Notes: generated from the letters alone by a model not told the origin. A stretch of 64,000 nt of DNA from Sphingobacteriales bacterium JAD_PAG50586_3 (GCA_023213195.1 CP096135.1:3468842-3532841); one strand, 5' to 3'. Positions 1 through 8,461 are shown, counted from the stretch's first letter. Translations and numbers: made by a program.

Positions 1-109
1 TGTTTTTTGAGTTCGCAATATTCCATGTACCAATATATTTGGCAGGTATTTGGGCTGATGCTACCACAGAAACCAAAAGGCAGGCGAATAATAGTAGTTG
101 TTTTTTCAT
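1..109 (-). CDS. Secreted protein, N-terminal part only
   Basis: The first 36 residues of a minus-strand gene are visible before it runs off the left edge. They begin MKKQLLLFACLLVSVVASAQ, a textbook Sec signal peptide with a basic start, a hydrophobic core and an A-S-A-Q cleavage region of the kind common in Bacteroidota. The mature protein begins around IPAKYIGTWNI, which resembles the start of small lipocalin-like secreted proteins, but this is too short to name a family. The next stretch upstream (110-862) is repeat-rich, so the promoter must lie close to the start codon. Confidence 0.7.
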   Translation of the reverse strand, partial: MKKQLLLFACLLVSVVASAQIPAKYIGTWNIANSKN

Positions 110-173
110 ATAGTGATGATGATGATGCTAGTTAATTTCCATAAAGATAGAATTGTTTCCAAAGCATTACAAT

Positions 174-460
174 GAGGTGAGTAGTCCACGCCCGGTATAA
201 TTATATGTCCGCAAAGCGGACAAAGGACCGGCCTAAAATTAAATGTCGTAACAAAACAAGCGCAGTTAAGCGAAGAAGCCTGCTCTGTTTGAGTCACGCA
301 AGGCGTGACGAGTTTGCAGGGTTCAGCGTAACGGAGCGTAGTTTTTAGACAGTTAATTTTCAGCCTTGATGAGCCTGCCCCGTACTTGATACGGGGGTTA
401 CTTTTTATCAAGAAAAAGTAATAAAGCCGTCGGCAGACAAGCGCCGCAGGCAATGGCAAA
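174..460 (+). repeat. Dispersed hairpin repeat, copy 1 (diverged)
   Basis: First of six copies in the window of an intergenic element. It begins with GTGAGTAGTCCACGCCCGG and ends near GCCGTCGGCAGACAAGCGCC. Between them lie a CCCGTACTTGATACGGG palindrome (about 380-396) and a hairpin with arms TTACTTTTT (398-406) and AAAAAGTAA (413-421) around the loop ATCAAG. The middle differs from the other copies. Open frames across it are by-products of the repeat. The rest of the 110-862 gap is filled by copy 2 and a terminator. Confidence 0.7.
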
Positions 461-561
461 TTTGGGCTAACCTCCCTCTCCCCTCTGCCGCCTTTAGCGG
501 CATCCATCTACTGACGATTAATGTCAGCACAGGCTCTCAATGAGAGGGACCTTTAAAATTT

Positions 562-741
562 AACGTGCGGTGGGTAGTCCACGCCCGGTGTGAACTCCAA
601 ATTTTTCATGGCAACTAGAACGTGGGAAGTGCGAAAGAAAAATTTGAGAGTTTTTGGGCGTGGTGTCTTTTCTTTGGTTCGTTTCTTTGGACAAGCAAAG
701 AAATGAACGAAGCCGTCGGCAGACAAGAGCCGCAGGCAATA
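562..741 (+). repeat. Dispersed hairpin repeat, copy 2 (well preserved)
   Basis: Best-preserved forward copy. Its parts in order are a GTGCGGTGGGTAGTCCACGC head (565-584), an AT-rich middle, a hairpin with arms GTTCGTTTCTTTG (677-689) and CAAAGAAATGAAC (696-708) around the loop GACAAG, and a GCCGTCGGCAGACAAGAGCC tail. The same order recurs at 8519, 48612 and, inverted, at 25856 and 33036. No protein is likely here. Confidence 0.8.
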
Positions 742-755
742 GCACGGTCATTACA

Positions 756-783
756 CGAGATCCGAATCAAGTTCAGGATGACG
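756..783 (+). repeat. GAGATCC/GGATGAC palindromic repeat
   Basis: A 28-bp imperfect palindrome of the type CGAGATCCGAATCAAG then TTCAGGATGACG. Related copies occur at 9751, 26343, 32970 (inverted) and 37799. It lies directly downstream of dispersed repeat copy 2. Confidence 0.65.
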
Positions 784-789
784 ATATAC

Positions 790-820
790 AAAAAAGCCCC
801 ACATTTCTGCGGGGCTTTTC
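790..820 (-). terminator. Intrinsic terminator of the DUF349 gene
   Basis: Inverted repeat AAAAGCCCC ... GGGGCTTTT around an ACATTTCTGC loop. On the minus strand it is followed by a run of six T. It lies 43 bp beyond the stop codon of the DUF349 gene. Confidence 0.8.
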
Positions 821-862
821 TTATTTATTTCCTATCAGCTATACGCTGTAAGCTATCAGCTA

Positions 863-2900
863 CTAAGCTCCTGCTTCGCGCAACATTTTTAACTTATCCT
901 CTACCTCTTTCAGTTCTTTTTTGGCCGCATCAATCTGGCTTTCTACGTTTTTGCGTAGCTCCTCGGCGTTTTTAGAACGGGCAAAGAATTCAATGTTGTT
1001 TTGCAGGGTGATGATGTCGCTTTTCAGCTTGCTGGCTTTGTTCATCCAATGTCCACGCTCTTTGCGTAGCGCATCGTTAGAACCTGAGCCTGCCATACCT
1101 TCTACCTTAGATTTAAAGCGCATGGCACCAAACTCAGCACCCGACGATTTAATGCTATCAAACTTAACATCCAGTGCAGAACGGTAGCGTTTGTACAAAC
1201 CGTCTTTCTCCTTCATTGGCACATGACCAATGGCAGCCCACTCGTTTTGCAACTCGTTAAGGGCGGTAAGGGTAGCTTTAGCATCGGTAGTTTCCAACGC
1301 TTCTATGCGGGCAATAAGTTCATTTTTCTTGGTAAGGTTTTCGCCCTCACTCTCTGCCAAAGAACCAAAATGCTGCTGCTTGCTGTTAAAGAAAGCATCG
1401 CAAGCGGCGCGGAAACGAGCCCATAGTTTATCGCTGTAGCGTTTAGGTATAGGGCCAACGGCCTTCCACTCCTGTTGCAGGCGTATAAGCTCGTTAGAGG
1501 TGCGTTTCCAGTCGGTGCTGGTTTGCAGCGCTTCGGCCTGTACACATAAATCTGTTTTCTTTTTCAGATTGTTTTGCTGCTCGTTTTTAATGTCTTTGTA
1601 AAAATCGTCGCGTTTATCAAAAAACACCTTGGTAGCACCGCGGAAGCGTTTCCAAATCTCATCGTTATGCTCTTTAGGGGCAAAGCCAATGCTCTTCCAG
1701 CTATCGGTAAGTATGTTTACCTCTGCAGTAAGTTCCTGGGCTATTTTAGCCGATGAAACATCTTTAGCGGCAAGCTCTTCGGCCTTTTCTATAAGGGCTT
1801 GTTTAAGCTGCAGATTTTTTTGCTGCACCTCTTGCAACTGGCCAAAATACTCGTTGCGGCGCTCATACACTTTATCTAACGCTGCTTTAAAGCGGTTCCA
1901 AATTTCGTCGCTTTGGGCCTTAGGCACAGGACCTATCTGCTTCCACTCGTTTTGCAGGCCTTTTACACCGTCCATTGCTTTTTTAACAGAAGCCTCGGCT
2001 ATAAACTCCTCTGCCTTTTGGGCCAGTTCTGTTTTAAGCTCCAGGTTCTTTTTCATATCAAGGTCGCGCAGTTCGCGGTGTTGTTTGATATGGTTGTAGA
2101 TAAGCGTGGTGTAGTGGTTGTAGGTACGCCAAATGTGCGCAACCTCGCCCGGCGGTATGTTACCTACCTGGCGCCAATTGTTTTGTATCTCGTGGAAACG
2201 CTCGAATACTTTGCGGTCGTTATCCTCATTTTCTATCAGGGTACGCAACTGCTCCAAAATGTCTTTTTTGGTAGCCAGGTTGGTATTCATTTCTTTATCG
2301 CGCAGTTTGCGGTCTTCGGCCTCTAAGCCACGGAACTTGCCATACAGCGCATCAAACTGGTCTTTTAACGGACTGTCGGGCGGGGTAAACTCCTCTTTCA
2401 GACCACCATCATTCAAAAAGTCAATCAGTAATACGTTGTTCTCTTTGTTAAGGGCATCGTTAAAAAGTCGCGTATTACACGCACCTTCACGCGCGATGTT
2501 TTTACATCGGCCTGCTCTACCAATTTACCAAGCTCATCAATAAGCTGCTCTTTAGTAAGGGTAGCGTAATTGATTTGCTCAATCTGGTGCTCTGCAATTT
2601 CCTCTTCGGTTTGCGGGGCTTGTTCCACTTCTGTGTGTTCCACAGGTTCAGCTTCGGCCACGGGGCTTCGCCAATGTAGCTTTCTCCCGGTTCGGGCGCT
2701 ACCATAGGTTGTTCGGCCACCGGCTCTTCAGCAGGTTCAGATGCAACAGGGGGCGTTTCGGCTACCGGCTCTGCCGCAGCTTCAGGTTCAACAGGCGTTT
2801 GCTCTTCCACAGGCTGTACAGGGCTTGTTTCCTCTGTATTATCAGCAGGTTGGTTTTCGTTTTCGCCGTTGTTTAGGGCATTCTCATTCAAATTCTCCAT
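863..2900 (-). CDS. DUF349 domain-containing protein (two frameshifts)
   Basis: About 679 residues once two one-base gaps are allowed for. The first ~80 residues are an acidic Pro/Glu/Ala-rich low-complexity tail (MENLNENALNNGENENQPAD onward). The remainder is a series of roughly 70-residue helical DUF349 repeats, each carrying a W-x5-GP/AP-type core such as EWKQIGPVPKAQSDEIWNRF. The family is widespread in Bacteroidota and its role is poorly known. The frame breaks at C4 2662-2665 and again at T5 2462-2466. Restoring one base in each run gives a continuous protein (...EAPVAEAEP..., ...RDFFNDALNKEN...). I therefore treat this as one intact gene with sequencing errors. It is followed by a terminator at 790-820. 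Confidence 0.85.
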
Positions 2901-2951
2901 AAATCCCTTTAAAAGGTAACACTAATGTAGCTAATTTTTCTGTTTCTTACT

Positions 2952-2971
2952 CCTTAGCGCTTTTGCTAAGG
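2952..2971 (-). other. Small hairpin in the leader of the DUF349 gene
   Basis: Inverted repeat CCTTAGC-N6-GCTAAGG between the DnaJ-type gene and the DUF349 gene. There is no T run, so it may be a leader structure or a weak terminator for the upstream gene. Confidence 0.3.
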
Positions 2972-3074
2972 GGCGATAAAAATATAAATAATCACTAATC
3001 TAAAACCATAAAAACGAAGTTCATTCGCACTTCTAAAAATCAATTAAACAGTGTATAACGCAACAGTAGGCTTT

Positions 3075-3815
3075 TTAGCTTATGCCGCGGTATTTTTTTA
3101 CATTTTCATACGCCTGTGTTAGGCGCTGAAACTTTTCTTTTGCCCCTTTTTGCACATCATCCCCCAGGTGGGCAACCTTATCGGGGTGGTACTTAATAGC
3201 CATACGGCGGTACGCCTTTTTTACCTCATCATCAGTAGCTGTAGCGGTAATTTCCAGCACCTCATAGTCGCTCTCAATACTTTGCTTATATGTAGCTTTA
3301 ACGCTGTGGTAATCATTTTGGTTCACCCCAAGGTAATATCTTATTTTATTAAGGGTGTCAGTCTCGTTAGCATTAACATCACCATCGGCAGCAGCCAGGC
3401 CCGACAAAAAATGTACCAACTGCAAACGCTCGGCATAGTTCATATACATGCGTATTTGCATACACACCTCGCGCAGGTTAAAATCCTGCTTTAGCATTTC
3501 GCGCAGCAACAATATCAGTTCCTGTGCCTTATCGTCGCCAAACGAGCGTACAAAAAAGCTTTTTACATAATCCAGTTCGGCCTTTAGCACTTTGCCATCA
3601 GCCCGCATCATGGCGGCGGTAAGTATTACCAGGCTAACACCAAAGTCGCCCTGGCGGGTACGTTGTTGCTGGCCACCTTTTTTGCCATCAATGCGCGGGG
3701 TATCGTCTACAGCAGCCTCATCAATTAAAGCACCCAGCATAAAACCAAGCAAACCGCCAATGGGTCCGCCAAAAGCCCAACCCAAGCCGCCTGTAAGCCA
3801 TTTGGCTATCTTCAT
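3075..3815 (-). CDS. TerB/DnaJ-domain protein (DjlA-like co-chaperone)
   Basis: 246 residues. A glycine-rich hydrophobic N-terminus (GGLGWAFGGPIGGLLGFMLG, residues ~9-28) could anchor or associate with the membrane. Residues ~60-160 form an all-helical TerB-like region with paired acidic motifs (AAMMRADGKV, AAADGDVN). The last ~60 residues are a J domain with the diagnostic HPD tripeptide in YHPDKV. This order matches the DjlA family of membrane-linked DnaJ co-chaperones, which stimulate DnaK ATP hydrolysis. The family assignment is solid. The specific client pathway cannot be told from sequence. Confidence 0.85.
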   Translation of the reverse strand: MKIAKWLTGGLGWAFGGPIGGLLGFMLGALIDEAAVDDTPRIDGKKGGQQQRTRQGDFGVSLVILTAAMMRADGKVLKAELDYVKSFFVRSFGDDKAQELILLLREMLKQDFNLREVCMQIRMYMNYAERLQLVHFLSGLAAADGDVNANETDTLNKIRYYLGVNQNDYHSVKATYKQSIESDYEVLEITATATDDEVKKAYRRMAIKYHPDKVAHLGDDVQKGAKEKFQRLTQAYENVKKYRGIS

Positions 3816-3904
3816 TACAAATAATATATAAGGTTAATAAAGTAGAAATCTAATCTATAGAAAGAAGAGTTATGATTAGTATGTTGACCGTTTAGGATTT
3901 GGTT

Positions 3905-4410
3905 TTAGTGTATTTCTATAAGAACCTGGTTTTTTCTACGGCCTGCCCTTTGTTAATGTTTATCTTTTTAACCACCCCTTCGCCCGGAGATTTGATGATG
4001 TTTTCCATCTTCATAGCCTCCAGCACCAACAGGGCATCGCCTTTGGCAATGGTAGCGCCTTCTTCAACCAATATATTAATAACAAGGCCCGGCATAGGGG
4101 CTTTAATGTTATTAAGCTTGGCCGATGCACCGGCGGTTAAGCCCATGCCCGCCAACAAATCATCTAGCTTATCTTTAAGGGAAATGTCGTATTTGTTGCC
4201 GTTAATCTGTAGTGTATATTGCTTGCTATCGCGCTCGCTTTTAAGCAACACTACCGTATACGATTTGTTATTGTAAATAACACTCATGCCGGTTTCGGGC
4301 GCGCCGGTAGCATCCAATTCGTAGGCTAAGCCCTCTACCAACCCTTTAAAAGGATTAGCAGCCTCAGGCTCAATAGTATATTGTTTTCCGTTAACGGTAG
4401 CTTTTAACAT
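3905..4410 (-). CDS. Biotin carboxyl carrier protein (biotin/lipoyl attachment)
   Basis: About 168 residues. The C-terminal half is a biotinyl domain with the biotin-accepting lysine in EAMKMEN, preceded by KAPMPGLV. The N-terminal half resembles the linker domain of biotin-dependent carboxylases (acetyl- or propionyl-CoA type). The raw frame ends early as ...EKTRFL. Adding one A to the A6 run at 3930-3935 restores the expected family ending EKNQVLIEIH, with a stop at 3905-3907. The matching carboxyltransferase and biotin carboxylase subunits are not in this window. A TAACTTTG element lies just upstream. Confidence 0.85.
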
Positions 4411-4417
4411 AAGCGTA

Positions 4418-4425
4418 CAAAGTTA
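4418..4425 (-). promoter_or_regulatory. Candidate -7 element TAACTTTG
   Basis: Exact match to the Bacteroidota -7 consensus TAnnTTTG, only 8 bp from the start codon of the biotin carrier gene. If used, the leader would be almost absent. No clear -33 TTTG is present. Confidence 0.35.
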
Positions 4426-4510
4426 ACAGTTATCAATTATGAGTGATACGTTATGATAAAAATTTGATGGAATATTTATATAGACAGACTTTTAGTTTTA
4501 GCTTTAATAC

Positions 4511-4546
4511 AACTCAAACCTCAGCCCTCCATACTCAAGACTAATT
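4511..4546. repeat. Micro-repeat at a gene end, copy A
   Basis: AACTCAAACCTCAGCCCTCC followed by ATACTCAAGACTAATT. It runs into the stop codon of the small minus-strand gene at 4545. A near-identical copy lies at 4849-4885. Confidence 0.6.
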
Positions 4547-4748
4547 ATTTGGCTACCGTAAATTTATAGAATGGATTGCGGGCATCAACAATGGTTAACG
4601 CATTGTGTACCGATGTAAAATACTCGCTTAAATCATCGCCGCCTTTCTCCAGCATGGTTTTCTCTGCTTCGGTTTCCGGGGTTAACCGTACTACAACATC
4701 TTTTTGGTCGGTTGATATCTCCCTCTCCTGAATAGTCTCGAATTTCAT
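4545..4748 (-). CDS. Small hypothetical protein, 67 aa
   Basis: A short hydrophilic protein beginning MKFETIQEREISTDQKDVVV and ending NPFYKFTVAK. It has no signal peptide, membrane segment or motif that I recognise. It is mostly acidic/basic with a Phe-rich end. The ATG start, codon use like its neighbours and a clean stop support a real gene, but no function can be given. It sits between the biotin carrier gene and the four-cysteine membrane pair, all on the minus strand. Confidence 0.5.
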   Translation of the reverse strand: MKFETIQEREISTDQKDVVVRLTPETEAEKTMLEKGGDDLSEYFTSVHNALTIVDARNPFYKFTVAK

Positions 4749-4848
4749 TTTCTATATCCTTTACTTAACTAACCGCAAAGGTGGTAAATAGTTGCTTACC
4801 AAATGCGGTTATTTGCAGATATAACTTACATAGCGTTGTTAATTATTT

Positions 4849-4885
4849 AACTCAAACCTCAGCCCTCACAACTCACGACTCATTC
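4849..4885. repeat. Micro-repeat at a gene end, copy B
   Basis: AACTCAAACCTCAGCCCTCA followed by CAACTCACGACTCATTC, nearly identical to copy A 338 bp away. The TGA stop of the minus-strand gene lies inside it at 4873-4875. Confidence 0.6.
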
Positions 4886-6020
4886 CCACTCCTAAACCAA
4901 TGGCTTTTGTACAATGGCAGGTTGCGGCGGGTAAAGGGCGCGCGCACATATACTTCGGTACCGGTCCAGTTTACCTGAGTTACTACTATATAAGCCAAGC
5001 CACTTAAGCTGATAGTAGGTAACCATTCCCATTTATATTCTATAATTGATGGGCCGCCAGTTGCAATAACATCTGGAAAAGGCCCCCATTGTGTATATAG
5101 GTCTATAAAATCAAGCCTTACGGGTTCTTTTGTTACGGTAACACCATCAGTATGCACAACCATATTGTTTTGCAGCCTGTTTAAATATACACGTTTGCCC
5201 AACATACTATCGGGCAATTCCAGTTTATACTCGCCTAAGCTGTTAACATCAGCACCAAGTCTGGGTGGCCAAAAACCTCAATGCGGTTTTTACCAAAAAT
5301 TAATTGGGGTTGCAAATTATGGTCATACTGATGCGCGCTGCCAACAACACCATACACCACATTGGCGCGCATATCAATACGGTCTAGTTCAATGTTTATA
5401 TCGAACCTGTTATTGCCTTTTATAGATAATGATACCGTTTTATCATGGTAAAAATGGCTTTTAACAGCAACCTCAACTATGCTGTCATTGGGGTTTTCGA
5501 TCCTTCGGTCTACTACTATAAAGCCGCTGGAATCAGTAAAACCATCATTCCACATTACGGTGCCCTGGTTTACCCTTACGCTGCTGTATTGTAGTGGTTT
5601 ACCCGTTGCCTTATCTGTTATTTTTACCACAACCTTAATATCCCTGGCCGTAGGTTCATCAACTGGTAATTTGTTGTTATGATGGATAGCATACTCCGGG
5701 GCGGCTTTACCCTGTACCGATGATGTTATACCCACCAGCACCGCCGCACGAAGCATTAACCCCAGCACACCGCCTTTTTTAGGTTGTTCTATGGGTAATG
5801 GTGTATTTAGTAAATTACTTTTAATGCGTCCGCATAGTTTACCATGGGCATTAGCAAAACGGGCCAGTTCTGCACTGCTCATCCCCGAAAAATCGGTTAC
5901 CCTTTTGGCACACATATCGCAATGCCTGCCTCCCGGTACGGGGCGCATTTTGCCCCAATCTTCGCTGCAAGGCTCGTCAATTTTAATGGTAACACTGCGG
6001 TTTATAGTAAAAAGTTTCAT
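4873..6020 (-). CDS. Four-cysteine membrane protein A (one frameshift)
   Basis: About 382 residues after one missing G near 5255-5256 is restored. The start is the ATG at 6020 (MKLFTINRSVTIKI), which aligns with the start of its tandem neighbour. Residues ~15-70 form a module EPCSEDW, then GGRHCDMCAKRVTDFSGM, then HGKLCGR: four conserved Cys in the pattern C, CxxC, CGR. A hydrophobic helix follows (LGLMLRAAVLVGITSSV), then a probably periplasmic region with a carboxypeptidase-regulatory-like beta fold (ITDKATGKPLQYSSVRVN). The Cys module may bind metal on the cytoplasmic side (inference). Function is unknown. The stop lies inside a micro-repeat. Confidence 0.7.
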
Positions 6021-6040
6021 AAGCAATTAGTAATTATGAA

Positions 6041-6961
6041 TTAGTAATTATTAGGGTTTGCTTTCTTTTTAGAAAACCACCAGGTGCCAGTCAACGCAAA
6101 AGCAAACGACAGAAAGTAGATGTAGTACGATTCATCTTCGGTTTCATCAGTCTTGCCTTTATATATCCCCAAATACTCGTTCCCAAAAAGGGGATATGGT
6201 TGGCAGCTTGGATTTTCAGGTATTCCTCCTGTAACACCCATTGTAAAATCTCCCATCCAAATCGTTATCAAACTATCATAATTTGGTTTGGCTTCAAATG
6301 TTAGCATGCTATCCGAAGGACAATAAGCCTGCAAATTATCCAGTGTTATGTCTACTATAACAGTACCATTGTCTGTCAATCCAATAACCATATCCTTATC
6401 CTGATAATAATCGGCTTTAATACTAATAGCAACCTCTTTAGCCGTATCGGGTAATTGGATAATAGCTTTATAATAGCCTGCTGAATCAGTCAATAACGTA
6501 TCTGCATTAATAAGGACACGGGCGTTTTCAATGCTACAACCTTCGTTATCAGTAACCTTTCCACTTATTTCAACTGTACGCGTTGCAGGTTGTTCTGCGC
6601 TATTATTACTGACTATTTCAATCTGTTGAGGGTTCTGCGCTTTCAAAGGCATAGAAATACCAATTAGCACTGCCGCCCTTAACAGCCAGTTAAGCAGCTT
6701 TAGCTGGTGGGGCTTGACTTCCTCTTCAAAAGCCATGGGCTTATTAAGTTGCGATGTCTTAAACCTGCCGCAAACATGGCCATGCTTTTTAAAATAACCG
6801 GTAATTTCTTTATCGGCCATGCCCGAGAAATCAACCACACTTTTAGTACAAACATCGCAATACCTGCCACCGGCAACAGGGCGCATAGCGTTCCAGTCCT
6901 CGTTGCAAGGCTCTTTAATATCAACAGTAAGGGTACGTTTTACCGTAAAGGGTTTTAGCAT
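6041..6961 (-). CDS. Four-cysteine membrane protein B
   Basis: 306 residues, paralogous to the gene just downstream. I chose the ATG at 6961 (MLKPFTVKRTLTVDI) over an upstream TTG because it aligns with the paralogue and the TTG lies inside a palindrome. The module reads EPCNEDW, GGRYCDVCTKSVVDFSGM, HGHVCGRF. A membrane helix (WLLRAAVLIGISMPL) and a CarboxypepD_reg-like domain (ISGKVTDNEGCSIENARVLI) follow. A second membrane helix ends the protein (YYIYFLSFAFALTGTWWF) with a basic Lys tail, so the C-terminus is probably cytoplasmic. The two copies share the N-terminal module strongly and the rest weakly. Function is unknown. Confidence 0.75.
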   Translation of the reverse strand: MLKPFTVKRTLTVDIKEPCNEDWNAMRPVAGGRYCDVCTKSVVDFSGMADKEITGYFKKHGHVCGRFKTSQLNKPMAFEEEVKPHQLKLLNWLLRAAVLIGISMPLKAQNPQQIEIVSNNSAEQPATRTVEISGKVTDNEGCSIENARVLINADTLLTDSAGYYKAIIQLPDTAKEVAISIKADYYQDKDMVIGLTDNGTVIVDITLDNLQAYCPSDSMLTFEAKPNYDSLITIWMGDFTMGVTGGIPENPSCQPYPLFGNEYLGIYKGKTDETEDESYYIYFLSFAFALTGTWWFSKKKANPNNY

Positions 6962-6967
6962 GCCAAC

Positions 6968-6987
6968 CTTGATTGTTCTCAATCAAG
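6968..6987 (-). promoter_or_regulatory. Palindrome just upstream of four-cysteine protein B
   Basis: Perfect inverted repeat CTTGATTG-TTCT-CAATCAAG, 8-bp arms, ending 7 bp before the ATG. It could be an operator or a hairpin at the start of the mRNA. Confidence 0.4.
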
Positions 6988-7056
6988 ATGCAGTGTGGAG
7001 ACTATCTCCATAAACTAAAACATTTTTCATTTTTAGTTTATCATTTTTCATTCGCT

Positions 7057-7572
7057 TTAGCGCTCGCTTGCCGGTGGCTTACCATCCCTCAACACCAGAC
7101 CATAATCCCAGCCCTTGGCCAGGCCGTCAATAACACGGGTAAGGCGCTTGGTTTTGGTTTCTATGGTTTTGGCATCTTCTATCCACTTGCTAAAATACCG
7201 TTGGTGACTTGCGGTGAACTTATCGAACGTTTCTTTGGCCTTGGGTTCATCATCTAAACACATCAGCAAGTCTACCGACATTTCCGGCTCACGGGGGTCG
7301 AGTTCAATTTCAACATTTACCTTCTCTCCCCTACTTCCCTTGCCAATACCTTTGCGCATTTTCTGGTTTAGGGGCATCATAAAATCTCCATCGCCCACAG
7401 GCAGTAACGATACCATTTCAATGACATAATCATCCAACTTACCCTTTACCCTAAAGCCTTTTTTATTGTCGTGAATTTGCTTAGCAACCTCCGCCGGAAT
7501 GACGATAAACGTCCAACTGGTTTGGTGCTTGTTGCTTTCAAATTTGTCTATGGTACAGGTGAGCGAAATCAT
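7057..7572 (-). CDS. DUF1905/YdeI-like protein
   Basis: 171 residues. The N-terminal ~90 residues match the DUF1905 beta barrel (SWTFIVIPAEVAKQI, then KGKLDDYVIEMVSLLPVGDG). The C-terminal part matches the YdeI/OmpD-associated helical region (FDKFTASHQRYFSKWIEDAK, then ETKTKRLTRVIDGLAKGW). Members are cytoplasmic and often called bacteriocin-protection proteins, but the biochemical role is not established. A 32-bp copy of the start of this gene occurs 128 bp further upstream (7660-7691). Confidence 0.8.
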   Translation of the reverse strand: MISLTCTIDKFESNKHQTSWTFIVIPAEVAKQIHDNKKGFRVKGKLDDYVIEMVSLLPVGDGDFMMPLNQKMRKGIGKGSRGEKVNVEIELDPREPEMSVDLLMCLDDEPKAKETFDKFTASHQRYFSKWIEDAKTIETKTKRLTRVIDGLAKGWDYGLVLRDGKPPASER

Positions 7573-7659
7573 TTAGCGAATATATTACAAAACCCTAATG
7601 TCTGCATGGCAGACAAGCAAGTCCTTCTCTTTTAGGAGAAGGATTTAGGATGAGGTAAA

Positions 7660-7696
7660 TTGCTTTCAAATTTATCTATGGTACAGGTGAGGGTCA
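7660..7696 (-). pseudogene. Duplicated 5' end of the DUF1905 gene
   Basis: 7660-7691 repeats 7532-7563 with one mismatch. Read on the minus strand from an ATG at 7696 it encodes MTLTCTIDKFESN, nearly the same 13 residues as the intact gene, and then runs into a CT/AG-rich palindrome and stops. The 90 bp between the copies contain a small palindromic element (AGTCCTTCTC/GAGAAGGATT). Confidence 0.7.
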
Positions 7697-7771
7697 TAGC
7701 GTATAGCTTACAGCGTATAGGGGGTAGACAAATCTAATAATAATGTAAATTGCAACATAATCTATTTGTCC

Positions 7772-8461
7772 ATGGAAAAGAAAGACTACATCCTAATTGT
7801 AATAAGTTCTACAGCATTAATAATATCTATTACATCACTTATAATTACTCTAGTTCAGAAAAATAAAGAAGTTAAACGAACTATCCGTAAAACGCTTTCT
7901 GATACATTAGAAGGAATTGCGAGAATTAATATTGAAGTTACTAAATCAAGGGGTGAAGATTTTAATTCAGAAAAAAACATTCTATTAAGAAGAAATTATA
8001 ATACTCAAAGGCATATTTTAATAGCTCATGCTGATACTTTAGTCCAAAATTATGATAGTATTGTAAAAGAAATTGATTGTAAGATACTTGCCGAAGCCCA
8101 CTCTAGTATTGGTGATTATGATGCAGCAAAAATTTATTGGGAAAAAGCAACTCATAAATCTCAATCAGGCTCAATAAAAATGATGACTTTAAGAGGATAT
8201 GCAATGTTTTTATTTGGGAACGGAGAAGTTGAAGAGGGTAGAAAAATATTCAACGAGGCAATTAATATTAAACTTAAAGATACAGATGAAAACAAAATTA
8301 TATTAGCTGATACTTATCTTATGCTTTGCGATATGGAGAAAGGAATTGATACAGATAATTTTGAATCGTCTTTATTAAAAGCTATGGAAATATGGCATAG
8401 TATAAAAAATAAAAATACTAAAGAAGATATATACGCTAGAATAAATCTCAGAAGAAAATAA
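7772..8461 (+). CDS. Membrane-anchored TPR-like protein, AT-rich
   Basis: 229 residues from the ATG at 7772 (MEKKDYILIVISSTALIISI). A single N-terminal membrane helix (ILIVISSTALIISITSLII) is followed by a helical cytoplasmic or periplasmic region. It has TPR-like spacing of small and aromatic residues (AEAHSSIGDYDAAKIYWEKA, GYAMFLFGNGEVEEGRKIF). The codon composition is visibly more AT-rich than neighbouring genes, and repeats flank it on both sides, so it may be acquired DNA (inference). I do not recognise a specific family. Confidence 0.65.
   Translation: MEKKDYILIVISSTALIISITSLIITLVQKNKEVKRTIRKTLSDTLEGIARINIEVTKSRGEDFNSEKNILLRRNYNTQRHILIAHADTLVQNYDSIVKEIDCKILAEAHSSIGDYDAAKIYWEKATHKSQSGSIKMMTLRGYAMFLFGNGEVEEGRKIFNEAINIKLKDTDENKIILADTYLMLCDMEKGIDTDNFESSLLKAMEIWHSIKNKNTKEDIYARINLRRK

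Noticed and set aside
106..975. Protein genes in the 110-860 gap on either strand
   Set aside because: These frames lie within dispersed repeat copies 1 and 2. The same peptides recur wherever the repeat occurs (8.5, 26, 33 and 48.7 kb), so they are repeat by-products.
1574..2543. Plus-strand frames opposite the DUF349 gene
   Set aside because: They mirror the helical repeats of the coding strand and have no independent support.
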